A stretch of DNA of 64,000 bases from Macrotrachela quadricornifera. Its lineage: Eukaryota; Rotifera; Eurotatoria; Philodinida; Philodinidae. A program made the translations under genes and the position numbers. Under the pieces are notes generated by a model. The model searched no databases, had not been told where the DNA came from, and worked only from the letters and a program-made list of their open reading frames with translations. The stretch spans positions 10,472 through 74,471 of the forward strand of contig JAJEKB010020696.1 in the NCBI GenBank assembly GCA_022393335.1. Direction: 5' to 3'. Each line of letters begins with the position of its first letter. Position 1 is the first letter of the stretch. Positions 12,104-23,028 of the stretch are shown here, in pieces.

Positions 12104-13774
12104 TAACTCTAAATACCAGAAGTGTTTCACGAGTTTTTGAACAATTGAAATGCTTAAACTTGTTCACAAAAGTGGATGATCGATCAGAAGAGGGTATCAA
12201 ACAACAGAAGATAATCACACGCGTCTATTTGGCGTTACTAGCTGGTATCGTTATTTGTTTTAAATATTTCTCTTTCGTGGTAGGTAAAACCAGAATATCT
12301 AATCTCATGATATCGAAAGAGACCTCACCTTTACCTAGAGTTATCGTCAGAGCTTTTAGTTGTACAGAAAAAACATTATATTAAGACAACTGATTTCTTC
12401 TGTAGGTGCAATGATCATTCTTTTTCTCGTCACTTCCTTTGATACACAAGTCACAATTATAAATGTTTCAAGTCCTTCACGTAGTACTTATGAAGACTTA
12501 CAGATTTTACATTTGGATACACTTCGATGTCCTTGTACAAATGCCGATATCTCCTATGGGACATTTCTTTCACTATCGCCAGTTTTTCATTCAGTGTGTT
12601 CAAGTGATTTTGTCAAAGATCAATGGCTGGAAATATTGAGAAATAGTTATGCTTTTGACATTAGTTTTGATTGGCGTACCAGAGCTTTTTCATACTTTCA
12701 GCTGTTATGGAATCTTTGTCAGTTCGCTAATCAAACAGTTGATGATGCTATTCGTCGTCTGCTTATGGTGCCCTTTGTCACCTCAAGTGCACTGACTAAG
12801 AACGAATTTGAGAGCCAAATACACGCAACTGTCAATGAATTCATCCAATCAGCAAAAGTTACTTTTAATATGTTTATTGAAATGGCAAGTTTGTTAATAC
12901 AAGTCGATCAACCATTTATGAGCGCAATATATCATTACTCTTATCAAGACGATACAAATTTACTGATAATATCAAATACAACGGAAGTAGATGGACAAAC
13001 GATTGTTGAGGTATGTCATATGAGAAATGATTCTTGTTATATGTGTTCTCTATCGCTTATATCACACTAAATTTGTTCGCTTCACTGAATTGAAGTTCAA
13101 CTTAGCGATCAGAATCATTGTGTAAATAACAACAATTCATTCTTTTTTAAAATTATTTAGTATATATTTGAAATGTATGGAACTCCGAGCGTCAATAAAA
13201 TGGCAATCAACTGTATTTGTGCAACTAATCCGCATTATAAAAGTTCAGCTGTCATTTACGAAATTGATGTTGCTTATGTTCGTGGCTATTCTTTCCATGT
13301 CGGTTATGTCGTGCTAGGATTCAGAGTAGGATGCTCTGCTTTCGAATCACTTCGTCTCTCAACCCTCGAGTGCTTATATTCGACCTACGATTGTTTCTCA
13401 ATTCTAATACAATACATTTCGAGAAAGATATATCTATAACATTGAAAATCCATTGTGGTTCGATGCTCGATCTCTCGTTTACGATTCAAAAACGAGTCAG
13501 TTCCCTCCAAACATCTCAATGTCATCCATACTCAACGAAATTATGATCGAACGATGGACTTCATCGATTTTGTATGATCAGTTTTATCACTCATGTGCAC
13601 CTGGTCATTGCTCTTATTCCGACAAGATTCACACTAAAACTGCATTCGGAGTTGCCATCACTTTGGTGTCCATGATTGGTAGTGTCAGTACTGCATTGCG
13701 TTTGATAACGCCTTTTCTGGTGAAATTTATACTTCGTATATTCACAAAGAGTGATCAAAGACAACAACAACAAG
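12104..13774 (+). pseudogene. Cys-rich two-TM membrane unit B
   Basis: Exons 12104-12244, 12406-13010, 13161-13774. Same layout as unit A: basic lead and TM1 (TRVYLALLAG then AMIILFLVTSF), ectodomain with LRCPCTNADISYGTF, FHSVCSSDFVKDQW, VGCSAFESLRLSTLECLY and HSCAPGHCSY, then TM2 (FGVAITLVSMIGSV and following). It is well preserved apart from one frameshift near 13430, where the frame ending RKIYL gives way to ENPLWFDARS. Its first exon joins unit A in frame (phase 1/2), and its last exon ends in phase 1, compatible with unit C at 13863. This suggests the units formed one multi-domain polyprotein. Many N-x-S/T sites agree with an extracellular middle. Confidence 0.65.
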
Positions 13775-13862
13775 GTATTAGTTCCTTCTTCTCGTAGCTT
13801 CAATATAGAAAACTATTTTGAACTTTTGTTATCTAATGAGTAATTCATTTTTCTTTGTGTAG

Positions 13863-15315
13863 TGCAAATGAGATCGTTTGATCGGCTGAAATCAATCGTA
13901 AGAAAACTGTTCACACTATTGTATACTACTGCCATTAACATGAACATCTTTCCTGCGCGACACTTTGGGAATAGTGTCAGTCGAGCAACAGTCAAACAAC
14001 TTGGTCAATAGACCACTCGTCTCTACATACTTCTTCTCATCGGTGCTCTCGTAATTCTTGCCCTGTATACTGTCATTCAACTACGAGTGCTGACAAAAAC
14101 TTTCGATCAACCATCATCTGATGATTACGATCGTCTCAAATATGACTAGGGAGATGCATTAGAATGCTCATGTCAATCAGTTGCATCTACGTACAATAAA
14201 TTCGTCCAGATTGAAGTCGAGTTTCATCAGGTATTTGCGAAGTTGCATCATAAGAGATAGATAGATAGACAAAGTTGTTAAATTCTAGGTGTGTTCAAGT
14301 CAATTTGCTTCAGAAGTATGGAGAAATAATCTTACAACTGGTCTTGTCGCTAATCTATCCGTTTACGATAAGAGAGATTATCGTCGCTTTCTTTCTGCTC
14401 ACTTACAATTTGTTGAAGGCTTGTGTCGACTTTCAATGCAATCAGTAAACAGTTTGGTTGATCAATTTCTTTCTTCACTCTTCATCACTGCTCAACTACT
14501 GTCTGCTAAAGATTTTGACCTTCGTATCTCGTCACTAATCAATCAAACAAAATCAAATGCTCCCACCACACTCAATCGACTTCTCTCTTTGACTCGTATT
14601 GTTCGTGACGGAAATGCACTCATAACACGTTATGGAACAAATTTCAACTTTATTGAATATTATGACGAAATTGATATTGCAGTGGTGGAAGCTGAAATCT
14701 ATGATCATGGCTGTTCTTGTGGATTAACATCAACTTGTACAACTCAAGCGAAGTTTTTATTCATGGAAATTTCTCAGAAATCACAATGATTAAAGGTATG
14801 AAGATTGGATGTACACCAAGTGAATCATTTCGTCTATCAACTCTTGAATGTCTCTACGATCAATCATGTCTTGATCTCATTCAACAGTATACTCACTATC
14901 CAAACCGTATCACTCCTCTAAATCGAACTATGAAACAGTTCTCGGTAGATGCAACAGTGGCTGAACTGATCAATAACGTACTTGTTGAACAATGGAAACC
15001 ATCGAAGACGTACACATCTTATTTTCAACAATGCAAACCTTTGTTATGTTCATATACTTATACTGGACAATTCAATATCCTATATACAATCACTGTTTTA
15101 TTTAGTCTGTTCGGTGACTTGAGCATTGTTCTCAAATGGATGTGTCCTCCAACAGTTCGACTTATAACTAAAATAGTACAATATTGTGAGAGGCGAATTA
15201 CTTCAATTCAACCATTCTCTACTATTGAAATGACACCTGTTGCAAATGTTAACATTCATGCAGACAATCACATTTCTCAAATGAGATCGCTGCCATCGTC
15301 AGATGAAACATTACA
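13863..15315 (+). pseudogene. Cys-rich two-TM membrane unit C
   Basis: Exons 13863-14230 and 14289 to about 15315. It carries the same landmarks: TTRLYILLLIGALVILALY (TM1), ECSCQS, VCSSQFASEVW, IGCTPSESFRLSTLECLYD, QQCKPLLCSYTYTG, and TM2 (LYTITVLFSLFGDLSIVL). Lesions are TAG at 14009, TAG at 14147 and a frameshift near 14750. The entry phase fits splicing from unit B. Loss of frame here means the ancestral polyprotein is no longer made, at least from this copy. Confidence 0.6.
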
Positions 15316-15319
15316 GTAT

Positions 15320-15470
15320 GTTTAGTTTTGCTCATCTAGTTGATCATATCAGAATTCTTCTTCTTAGAGCCACTGCTGTATCACCAATTCGATGTTCTTG
15401 GAAACGTGTTTTTATCTTTATGTTGTTGATCTTCATGGTCACGATTGTGATCATGTCCATGAAGAGGCCT
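15320..15470 (+). pseudogene. Start of a fourth membrane unit, cut by a MITE
   Basis: After unit C a new basic lead plus hydrophobic segment begins (SPIRCSWKRVFIFMLLIFMV). It resembles the lead and TM1 of units A-C. It then runs straight into the inverted-repeat element at 15468. No ectodomain follows on the far side, so the unit is truncated. Confidence 0.4.
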
Positions 15471-15660
15471 GATAGTCATTGGAATACCCTAAAATTTACA
15501 GACAAAACGAATGTATTCTTCTTAAAATATTGACTTCACAATCAATTCCGGGCCTGCTATAATTCTTTTAGAGGAATAGTCGGTTTTTGAAAACTTGTTA
15601 TCTTAAGTAGGATATGTTCGTTTTGTCTGTAAATTTCAGAGTATTCTAATGACTATTAGG
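15468..15660. mobile_element. ~193-bp foldback MITE
   Basis: Outer ~45 bp are inverted copies: left arm from 15468 (cctgatagtcattggaatac), right arm ending 15660 (gaatgactattagg-type end). The inner arms are diverged but alignable. Non-coding. It lies where membrane unit D stops. The target duplication is not clear. Confidence 0.75.
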
Positions 15661-17042
15661 ACGCTTCATAGACAAAATTGCAGAAGAATTAGTGCCCTTG
15701 AGTGAAAATCGGATAAAACGGTTATAACTCAGTCCCTCAAGTACATGGGCCCAAATCCTCTTAGGATTATTCTAGTGACGAGGTTCCCTCGTAAGCAAAG
15801 AGCAAACTCTGTAACTTCTCAAGACCTGTAAGAGGATGAATTCGTTTTGAGAGGTTTTAACCTCATAATGAGTATATGCATCGGATAACGGATTTGATGC
15901 GTTATAGAGTTTTTTGAAAAAAAAAACTCGTGATGGTGATTATATTCGTTGTATTTAGTATGAGCATGATAAATATTTTACTGTATAATGTAGTTATCAT
16001 TTCTTCTATAGAGAAAAAAAGTGCAAGGAATATTATGTTAATAGATCGTAGAAATAGTCAACGCAACGCGCATTTTCTGCTAACAGATACCAACCAAGCG
16101 GTGACGACGCTCTTCTTCTTGCAACTGTTGTGTAAAAGAGAGAAGGACAGTTAGATCTGTGTCATTATTATCGTTTTTAATCTCTTTTCTAAAGCAAGAT
16201 TAAAATTGGGCGAGAAGAATAATTAAAAGAATGAAAAATGATCGATCTTTTTCGATCATTTTTATCGAGACAGATTTTTTTCTCTCATGAAAGAAAGTAG
16301 ACAGGACGATGGAATGATTCACCTGGAGAAGTTTAATAACTATTTTTTTACCTTTCAAATGAAAACAAACTTCAGTTTGCGCAGAAAGATTCGCAAAGGT
16401 TTCCTGTCGAATCGGTAAAATTGAGACAGGAGAAAAAACGAAAATGATGTGACAAACAAGAATGTTAGGGCTTCTCGAATGAGAAAAAACTATTCTTCAC
16501 CAAAAAATTTATTTATTATTGCATCCTTGATTTAATATTTTTTTTTATGAAAGAGGAATAAATTTAAGACGTAAAAATAGCATGTTTTATGAACAACATA
16601 ATATACCCAATCACGAAACACTAATGAGACAATGTTTTTTCTCATTAAAATATCTCAATATAGAGTTTTTCTGTCAATGTAGAATTTCAAGGAATTAGGC
16701 GATTACCATAATTTATTACACTTTCAGATACTGACAGGCCGGAGTAAACCATTGCAACACCTATGAAGACTTAATAGTTTCCAATACACTGCATAAACTT
16801 CATAACCCCACTAGTTTTCAGTAAAATCTTAAGAGCCCGATAGTCAAAAATCGAGACTAGACTAAGATATATTCTGTTTGAGTCTATTGAATCTTAATGG
16901 ACAGTAGGAGTCCGTGAGTAGGCACTACCATACATTCATTGATCGATTCATTAAAAAAACTTTGAAAACAAAAACGGCTATTTTTCATGAAATTCGACCA
17001 AAGAAAATCGAAGACGAGTCGCCCGAATTTGAGGTTAGTCTA
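15661..17042. other. Intergenic, no gene recognised
   Basis: AT-rich, with many poly-T and poly-A runs. A small hairpin (aaaaatgatcga/tcgatcattttt) sits near 16226-16262. No sustained ORF, tRNA or repeat pair seen. Confidence 0.55.
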
Positions 17043-17310
17043 GTGTCCTGCGGGAACGACTTTTCTGGTTCCCATTCCATATTCCCATTTCTCAGAATTT
17101 ACTAAATTTTCGAAGCCTCTCTTCATCTATGAGAAACGATCATTAATATATATGTATACCAGTCACTAGAGACATCGCGTTTGTTCATACAGATTTGTTA
17201 TTTATTTTTTGTTGATTATATATAATAAGAAAAGTTATTAAAAATAAACAGTTTTCAGATGGAAATAGGGAATGGGAAAATTAGAGAAAAAAGTCGTTCC
17301 CGCAGGACAT
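17043..17310. mobile_element. 268-bp MITE with TA duplication
   Basis: Termini gtcctgcgggaacgactttt and its perfect 20-bp inverse aaaagtcgttcccgcaggac, flanked by TA at 17041-17042 and 17311-17312. Subterminal ends are also partly inverted (ttcccattcc / ggaatggg-like). No coding. Probably a mariner-type non-autonomous element. Confidence 0.8.
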
Positions 17311-17487
17311 TAATTGCTATTCCATATCGATCATATTAACAAGATCACAGAACAGAAAATAATAAGATGAATCTTCTTCAATCTATATTCATGCACAAGT
17401 GCTTGAGATGAGTAACGTAGAGATTGTTAAAGTATAAGAATCATTTTATTCAGCAGTAAATGATGCAGGTTCTAATCTGTAAGTTAA

Positions 17488-19620
17488 CCCTTTCACGGCG
17501 ATTCGGTTTTTCGAGGAAAATGAGTTCAGTATACAAATTTTCATGCATGTTCGTCCTCGATAAATATATTCACGGATATTTTCGATATATATGGGAAGTA
17601 TCCAGTGACGAATATGGATTTTTCCAATGAAATTTACCAGGTTGGTTTTTTCCCATCTTTTTTCTTCTGTGAGACATGGGATTTTTTTTGACTTATCTAT
17701 GCATGCATATATAAATACCGAAAGCATTCTAATCGAGATAATGAAAACAAGCTCAAGTCATATTCTCAAAATTTACAATTTACATGCTATTCGAAGAAAC
17801 CGATACGGAGGTAAGTGGCAACTCACAAAGTGATGTGAGTAGTTTGGATGATGGCTTCTCCAGAATGCAATTCGAATCGTCAAGCTCTGAAGAACAAGTT
17901 ACAGATGATGGTGACGATGATGATATGGATTCACAAGTTTGGAGTGAAATAGAATCAGAGTCGGATACTGAGTTTTCGGAGGATTATGGAATGATGGAAG
18001 AAGTATCGGCAAATTCAGAAGATGATGTAATCAATCCTATCGATTGTTATCGGCATTTTATCACTGATGAGATCATTCATCTTATGGTTCGTGAAACCAA
18101 TCGCTATGCAGAGCAGCACGTACAAAAAGAAAAGCTTACCAAACGGTCGAAAACTCTTCAGTGGCGACCAACTACTAATGAAGAAATGTTCAGATTTCTG
18201 GGAATTATACTTGAAATGGGACTAGTACAAATGCCAGAAATAGATTACTACTGGAGCAAAAGCAGGTTATTTGGATGTGAAGTCATTCAAAATACGATGT
18301 CAAGAGACCGATTTGAATTACTTCTCAAATTTTTTCATTTTTCGAACAACCAAGAAGCGCATGCAGACCAAGATAGGTTGTTCAAGCTGAGACCGCTTTT
18401 AGACTTATTGAGAACTAGATTCAAGTCAGTTTACGTTCCTGGCTCCGTTATTTCTGTGGACGAAACAATGGTACCATGGAAAGGAAGACTTTTATTCAAA
18501 CAATATATTCCTGGAAAAGCGCACAAATACGGAGTCAAAATATATAAACTGGCCGCTACTAACGGATATACCTGGAATTTTATGATTTATACTGGCAAGC
18601 AGGATCCAACAGCTGGTCTTGGACACGCTCAAACTGTCGTTCTCGATTTGGCAGATAGCCTTCTGGAATGTCATCGAACCGTGGTGGTTGACAACTTCTT
18701 TACAAGCATTTCTCTCGCAGAAAATTTATTGCGAAATGATACTTACCTCATTGGAACAATGAGAACCAATCGCGCTGGATCAGCGCATAGAGTGGTTCAG
18801 AAAAAGCTCAAACGTGGTGAAGTTTATGGTCTCCAGAGTAGTAACGGCATAAAGCTGATCAAATGGAAAGATAGACGAGATGTTTTGATGATATCCACAA
18901 AGCCATCACATTCGACAACGTTGGTCGACACTGGAAAAACCAACAAAGCCAATCAACGCGTCACGAAGCCACAAGTGGTTCTCGATTACAATCAGGGAAA
19001 GCAAGGTATAGACCTATCTGATCAGTTATCAACGTACTATACATGCCTTCGACGTTCGAAAAAGTGGTATCAAAAAGTGGCTTTTGAGATGATATTTGGA
19101 GTGTCAATAGTGAATGCTTATTTGATTTACAAAGAAAATTATGACACAAGAAGTATGACGCTGCTACAGTTCCGCGAAAGTCTTGTGCGATCTTTACTTC
19201 TGGGTATACCGTTCGAAAATGTAAAACCTGGTCCAAGAGAACGTTCGACAAGCCAGACGAAGCGCAAATTCCGGGATCATAAACTCGAGGAAAAGCAAGG
19301 GTCTGATCGTGATGTCCGAAGACGTTGTGTTGGCTGTTATGCGAAAAACAGAGAACAACAATCAAGAGAAGCATGCCATGCAACAACAAAGAGAGTAAAA
19401 ACTTTCTGTTCTGATTGCGACAAATTCTTTTGTCTTGATTGTTTTAATGAAAAGCATCACTCTATGAAATAAATGGTTTTTGAAAATAACGATGGGAAAG
19501 TAAACCACAACTTACACTTAACCTCCTGCCTACGAATGAACGAAAGAAAAGTATTTTCCTATTCAATTTCTTGTTAAAATATAGTGGGGTCCACCGGTGG
19601 ACCCCATCGCCGTGAAAGGG
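17488..19620 (+). mobile_element. Complete piggyBac element 1
   Basis: TTAA at 17484-17487 and 19621-19624 flanks 15-bp perfect terminal inverted repeats CCCTTTCACGGCGAT. Near the right end (about 19586-19605) is a perfect palindrome GGTCCACCGGTGGACC with further matching flanks. The element holds one intact transposase (17784-19472). Perfect ends, TTAA duplication and an open frame suggest it is young or still mobile. Confidence 0.93.
17784..19472 (+). CDS. piggyBac transposase 1 (DDE_Tnp_1_7)
   Basis: 562 residues, uninterrupted, in line with the usual ~560-600. An acidic N-terminus (about 1-75) leads to the core. Catalytic aspartates fit the family: SVDETMVPWKGR (D226), VVDNFFTS (D303) and QGIDLSDQ (D410, with D413). 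The C-terminus has a Cys-rich zinc-binding domain (CVGC, then CSDC and CLDC, ending FNEKH), which in this family binds element ends. The enzyme cuts and pastes at TTAA without leaving a scar. Start chosen as the first ATG, aligned with MSFEEMDTE of the second element (MLFEETDTE here). Intact catalytic triad. Confidence 0.93.
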   Translation: MLFEETDTEVSGNSQSDVSSLDDGFSRMQFESSSSEEQVTDDGDDDDMDSQVWSEIESESDTEFSEDYGMMEEVSANSEDDVINPIDCYRHFITDEIIHLMVRETNRYAEQHVQKEKLTKRSKTLQWRPTTNEEMFRFLGIILEMGLVQMPEIDYYWSKSRLFGCEVIQNTMSRDRFELLLKFFHFSNNQEAHADQDRLFKLRPLLDLLRTRFKSVYVPGSVISVDETMVPWKGRLLFKQYIPGKAHKYGVKIYKLAATNGYTWNFMIYTGKQDPTAGLGHAQTVVLDLADSLLECHRTVVVDNFFTSISLAENLLRNDTYLIGTMRTNRAGSAHRVVQKKLKRGEVYGLQSSNGIKLIKWKDRRDVLMISTKPSHSTTLVDTGKTNKANQRVTKPQVVLDYNQGKQGIDLSDQLSTYYTCLRRSKKWYQKVAFEMIFGVSIVNAYLIYKENYDTRSMTLLQFRESLVRSLLLGIPFENVKPGPRERSTSQTKRKFRDHKLEEKQGSDRDVRRRCVGCYAKNREQQSREACHATTKRVKTFCSDCDKFFCLDCFNEKHHSMK

Positions 19621-19685
19621 TTAAGAAAATAATGTAAATATAGACGATATCATATAGAATCAATATGCGCACTCCATCCAAATAC

Positions 19686-19847
19686 TTATTTCTGCGGAAT
19701 GAGGATGTTTGCAAAATAGCTTTCAATCTCTTTGACACCAGTAGCAGAAACATGAGCAATTTGTGCAGTGTATCCGTCTGGTCGGACCACGATAAGGGCA
19801 CCATTGGTTTTATTAATCCTGTAACAGTTATATGCATTGCCACCACT
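19686..19847 (-). pseudogene. Last exon of phenol 2-monooxygenase-like flavoprotein
   Basis: On the minus strand an acceptor (TTTTTTTGCAG) precedes a phase-0 exon of 53 codons ending TAA. It reads YRINKTNGALIVVRPDGY, then a run ending IESYFANILIPQK. The VVRPDGY block is the signature of the thioredoxin-like C-terminal domain of FAD-dependent phenol hydroxylases, which hydroxylate aromatics. I find no upstream exons (FAD-binding GxGxxG, DG or GD motifs) in the next 700 bases before the pogo element, so it is a 3' fragment. These enzymes are mainly fungal and bacterial, so horizontal origin is plausible but inferred. Confidence 0.6.
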
Positions 19848-19852
19848 CTGCA

Positions 19853-20575
19853 AAAAAACACACGTTATCTTACTGATCCTGAAAAGGCTAGATGATTTCT
19901 AGATAGAATATGCAGCAGTGAATGCGTTTGAATAATTTTGGAATATTCTCAACTACATCTTTGACTTTCCTTTACACTATCGTAAAAAATCTCAAATAAT
20001 GGGTGATCAGAACAAAATCAATTTGAAGTTTAGTTCTGTTCTCATAGAAAATTTGCAGGCATCATTGTTAAAAAACACAAGAATCTACGTAATAAGGTAG
20101 CCTAATTCGAACATTGGAAGCCACTATTCTGTGCCTTATTCTTTTCAAAAGCTCTTCATAACTCAAGCTTGAAAAGTAATACTAGCATACAAATGATAAA
20201 TTGAAACACATCATCTGTTTAGTTCCCTATTCAAGTGACAATTTATGAAGCAAATATATGCAGTCTAAACTAGAGATTTAAATATCGACTTAATAAGAAA
20301 AAACCTGTTAGGGTAATCCCTGCGGGATTAAAATGTGAAAAACGATAAATCTGTTATATTATAAATAGAAAACCTCACCAATATATACATATATTAATTT
20401 TTAACAAAACAATGTACTGTTTTACTAAACCCGAAGAAAAGAAGCCTCAACATAATTATCTTCAATTCTAGCAGTTTTGTCAAAACTAATCTTGCCAGCA
20501 CAACTGCTTTGGGACTAAAATGTGAAGGTCAGATATCTCCTTTCGCATCACTACGTTGACGGAAAACATCTTGCA
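19853..20575. other. No gene recognised
   Basis: Sequence between the flavoprotein exon and the pogo-like transposon. AT-rich with no clear coding frame. It may be intron or decayed remainder of the flavoprotein gene. Confidence 0.5.
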
Positions 20576-21072
20576 ATTCTTACAATGGAAGTGTTTGTAT
20601 TGTAACCGAGCTAGACTTGATATTTTGGCATCAAATGAAAGCTCTCACCGTTAAACTAACAAGGTTAAAATATTAGCTGCTGTTGGCGTACCCTGACGGA
20701 GATATTCAATTTTTACGGTATTAGTAGTTGGAGTGTACAAGCATATTAGAATTATTTACATTAATTTTCTATAGGCTCAACTGAGTATTTCAATAGTAGA
20801 CTACGAAAATCTTTCTGAACTTTATCAATAGCATTAAGATTACATTAGTTTCGATGTCTTGTTTAAACTTAAGTGGTATCAGTATAGATGAAAATCAGTT
20901 AATAGTTATCATAATCTTTAATTCATAAATAGTTTCGGTGTTATTTCAACCGAAAACAATACATTGTATAATATACTATTTTAGCAAATGTGTATTATAA
21001 ATGTAGATGTAAATCTTCAATCAGATGATAGTAACAAAGAACTGTTTTGCACCAAGCACACATCAATAGTGT

Positions 21073-22618
21073 TCATTCGTTGCAATTCTTAATTGAACAG
21101 TATAGGTCGTAAAATTGGAAGCAAACATCTTTAGGTTTGTTAATCTCTCTAATTGTTTCATTTATTATTCCAGCTTGTTTAAATCCACTCTTAATGAGAT
21201 CTTTAAATTGTGGAGCTGATAATTGATTGTGAATAACAGAATGCATGTTGATGAAAGATTGACGATTAATTATAGTGATTTCTGTTCGATTGATATATGT
21301 ATAATGTTCGATTTTTTCATGAATACATCGCCAGGAACGAAATAAAGAAAGATCTTGTGGTTGAATATAACCAGTTGATCCTTCGGGAAAAATCAATAAT
21401 TGACTATCTTGATTAGGAAATACTGCTCTAAATTTTGTTAGATCAGCTTGAGTTTTCCAAGAATCAAGGAAGAGAAGAAATTTTTGCCGATCAATGGACG
21501 TAGAACTTCCTTTAAAACATCTTGATGTTTTTCACCACTACTTTTTCCTGATTTAGAAGCCTTGACAACGACATTAGCTGGTACAATTAAATCTTTTTGC
21601 ACTCTTTTACCGAATGTATTTTCTTTTTCTTGAGGGATAAGTAAGAATTTGTCTAATAAACAGCCATCAGCTAATGTAACAGGTTGTACTGTATAAGAAT
21701 GCGTTAAATTGTATTTATGTTTAACAGCTACTTCTGTTGTTCTTTCTCCAATAAAAGAAAGAGTTCTTGAAGGAACGTATTCCTGTTGAAATGAACAATG
21801 ATCGCTGTTTAAAATTTCACTTGTAGAATAATTTGATATTAAAGATCTTTTACTTTTGACCCACTTCTGAGCATCTAAAATACATATATACCCTATAAAG
21901 ACAAGCTATCTAAAGCATAAAAAAGTTTAAATACCATTTAAACTGCAAATGTTCTTGTTTGATTTAGTTCGAGTAACAATTTTGTTATATCTTCTTGATG
22001 ATATTCTGTTTTCCCTTTTAAAAGTATTGATAAATGATTTGCTTGCCTTGAATTCATCCCAATTTAATTCTCTTGCTTTTTGAATTGCATAACGTTCAAG
22101 ATCAGCATCATGAACGGCTTCTTTTTCAATGGTTCTTTTAAAATAAAATTCGTTAAACATAAATTCTTTAATTTGTTTTAATTTTTCTAATCTTGTACCA
22201 TCATTTTCGATATATTCTCTAAATCTTGTAATATAATATTCCTATGTTTGATTTTTCTAAATCGATTGGAAATAGTTGCAAATCTAGCATTTGGATGTTG
22301 ATCAACCCATTCGATTATATTTTCCATTTCTTGTAATACAAAAAGGTTTTTTAAATAAAATTGATTATTGTCATCATAAACATCAATTTCATCGTCGTTC
22401 TCTTCTTCATTAGTGACTTCATCATATTCATTTTCATCTTCAAATTCGAGAGTGTCATAAGCATATACCTCATTGAAATAACTATCTTTAAATGACTTCA
22501 GAACTTCGAATAATCGTTTTGCAGTAAAAATTTCATCGTTAGTTGTTATAGAATTTTCAAATCCATATTCAGTTTGAGCCATATGGAAAAGATGTTTAGC
22601 GATGTTTAATAAATTCAT
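21073..22618 (-). pseudogene. pogo/Tc5-like transposase, frameshifted
   Basis: Reading down from ATG 22618: an acidic N-terminal stretch (FEDENEYDEV), a frameshift near 22200, then a Tc5/CENP-B-type helix-turn-helix (ERYAIQKARELNWDEF, then SKSFINTFKRENRIS). An intron runs about 21943-21875, then DAQKWVK and a DDE-like core. That core contains LIVPANVVVKASKSGKSS, a second frameshift near 21485 at an A run, FLLFLDSWKTQAD, and IFPEGSTGYIQPQDLSLFRSW (the usual PxGxTxxxQPxD block), ending at 21073. Two frameshifts mean no active enzyme. The final stop and most landmarks remain, so decay is fairly recent. Confidence 0.75.
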
Positions 22619-23028
22619 GTTTTAATTTGATGAAATAAACGTTTTTAGTCGGTAAATATAGTGGAGAACGAAAGAGAATAATTCTTGGATAGTATATTTC
22701 ATTGTGATTTCTTAATACCAATCGCAAAGAAATGGTCAATAGACCACTAAGTGACGCATCAATGCACTTTAAGTTCAATAAATATTATACACTTCGTTTT
22801 TCAACCATATCATATCCTTTTTCTTTTTAGTTAGATAGTACCTAAGTTCTAGCAGATATCAAAAACTAATGTAATCTTAATGCTATTGATAAAGTTCAGA
22901 AAGATTTTCGTCGTCTACTATTGAAATATTCAGTTGAGCCTATAGAAAATTAATGTAAATAATTCTAATATGCTTGTACACTCCAACTACTAATACCGTA
23001 AAAATTGAATATCTTCCTCACGCCCATG

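Noticed and set aside
16220..16265. Hairpin atgatcga...tcgatcat as a terminator or RNA gene
   Set aside because: Short, isolated, in AT-rich intergenic DNA; eukaryotic context has no use for an intrinsic terminator here.
18961..19389. 142-codon ORF antisense to piggyBac transposase 1
   Set aside because: Shadow frame of a well-supported transposase; no independent evidence.
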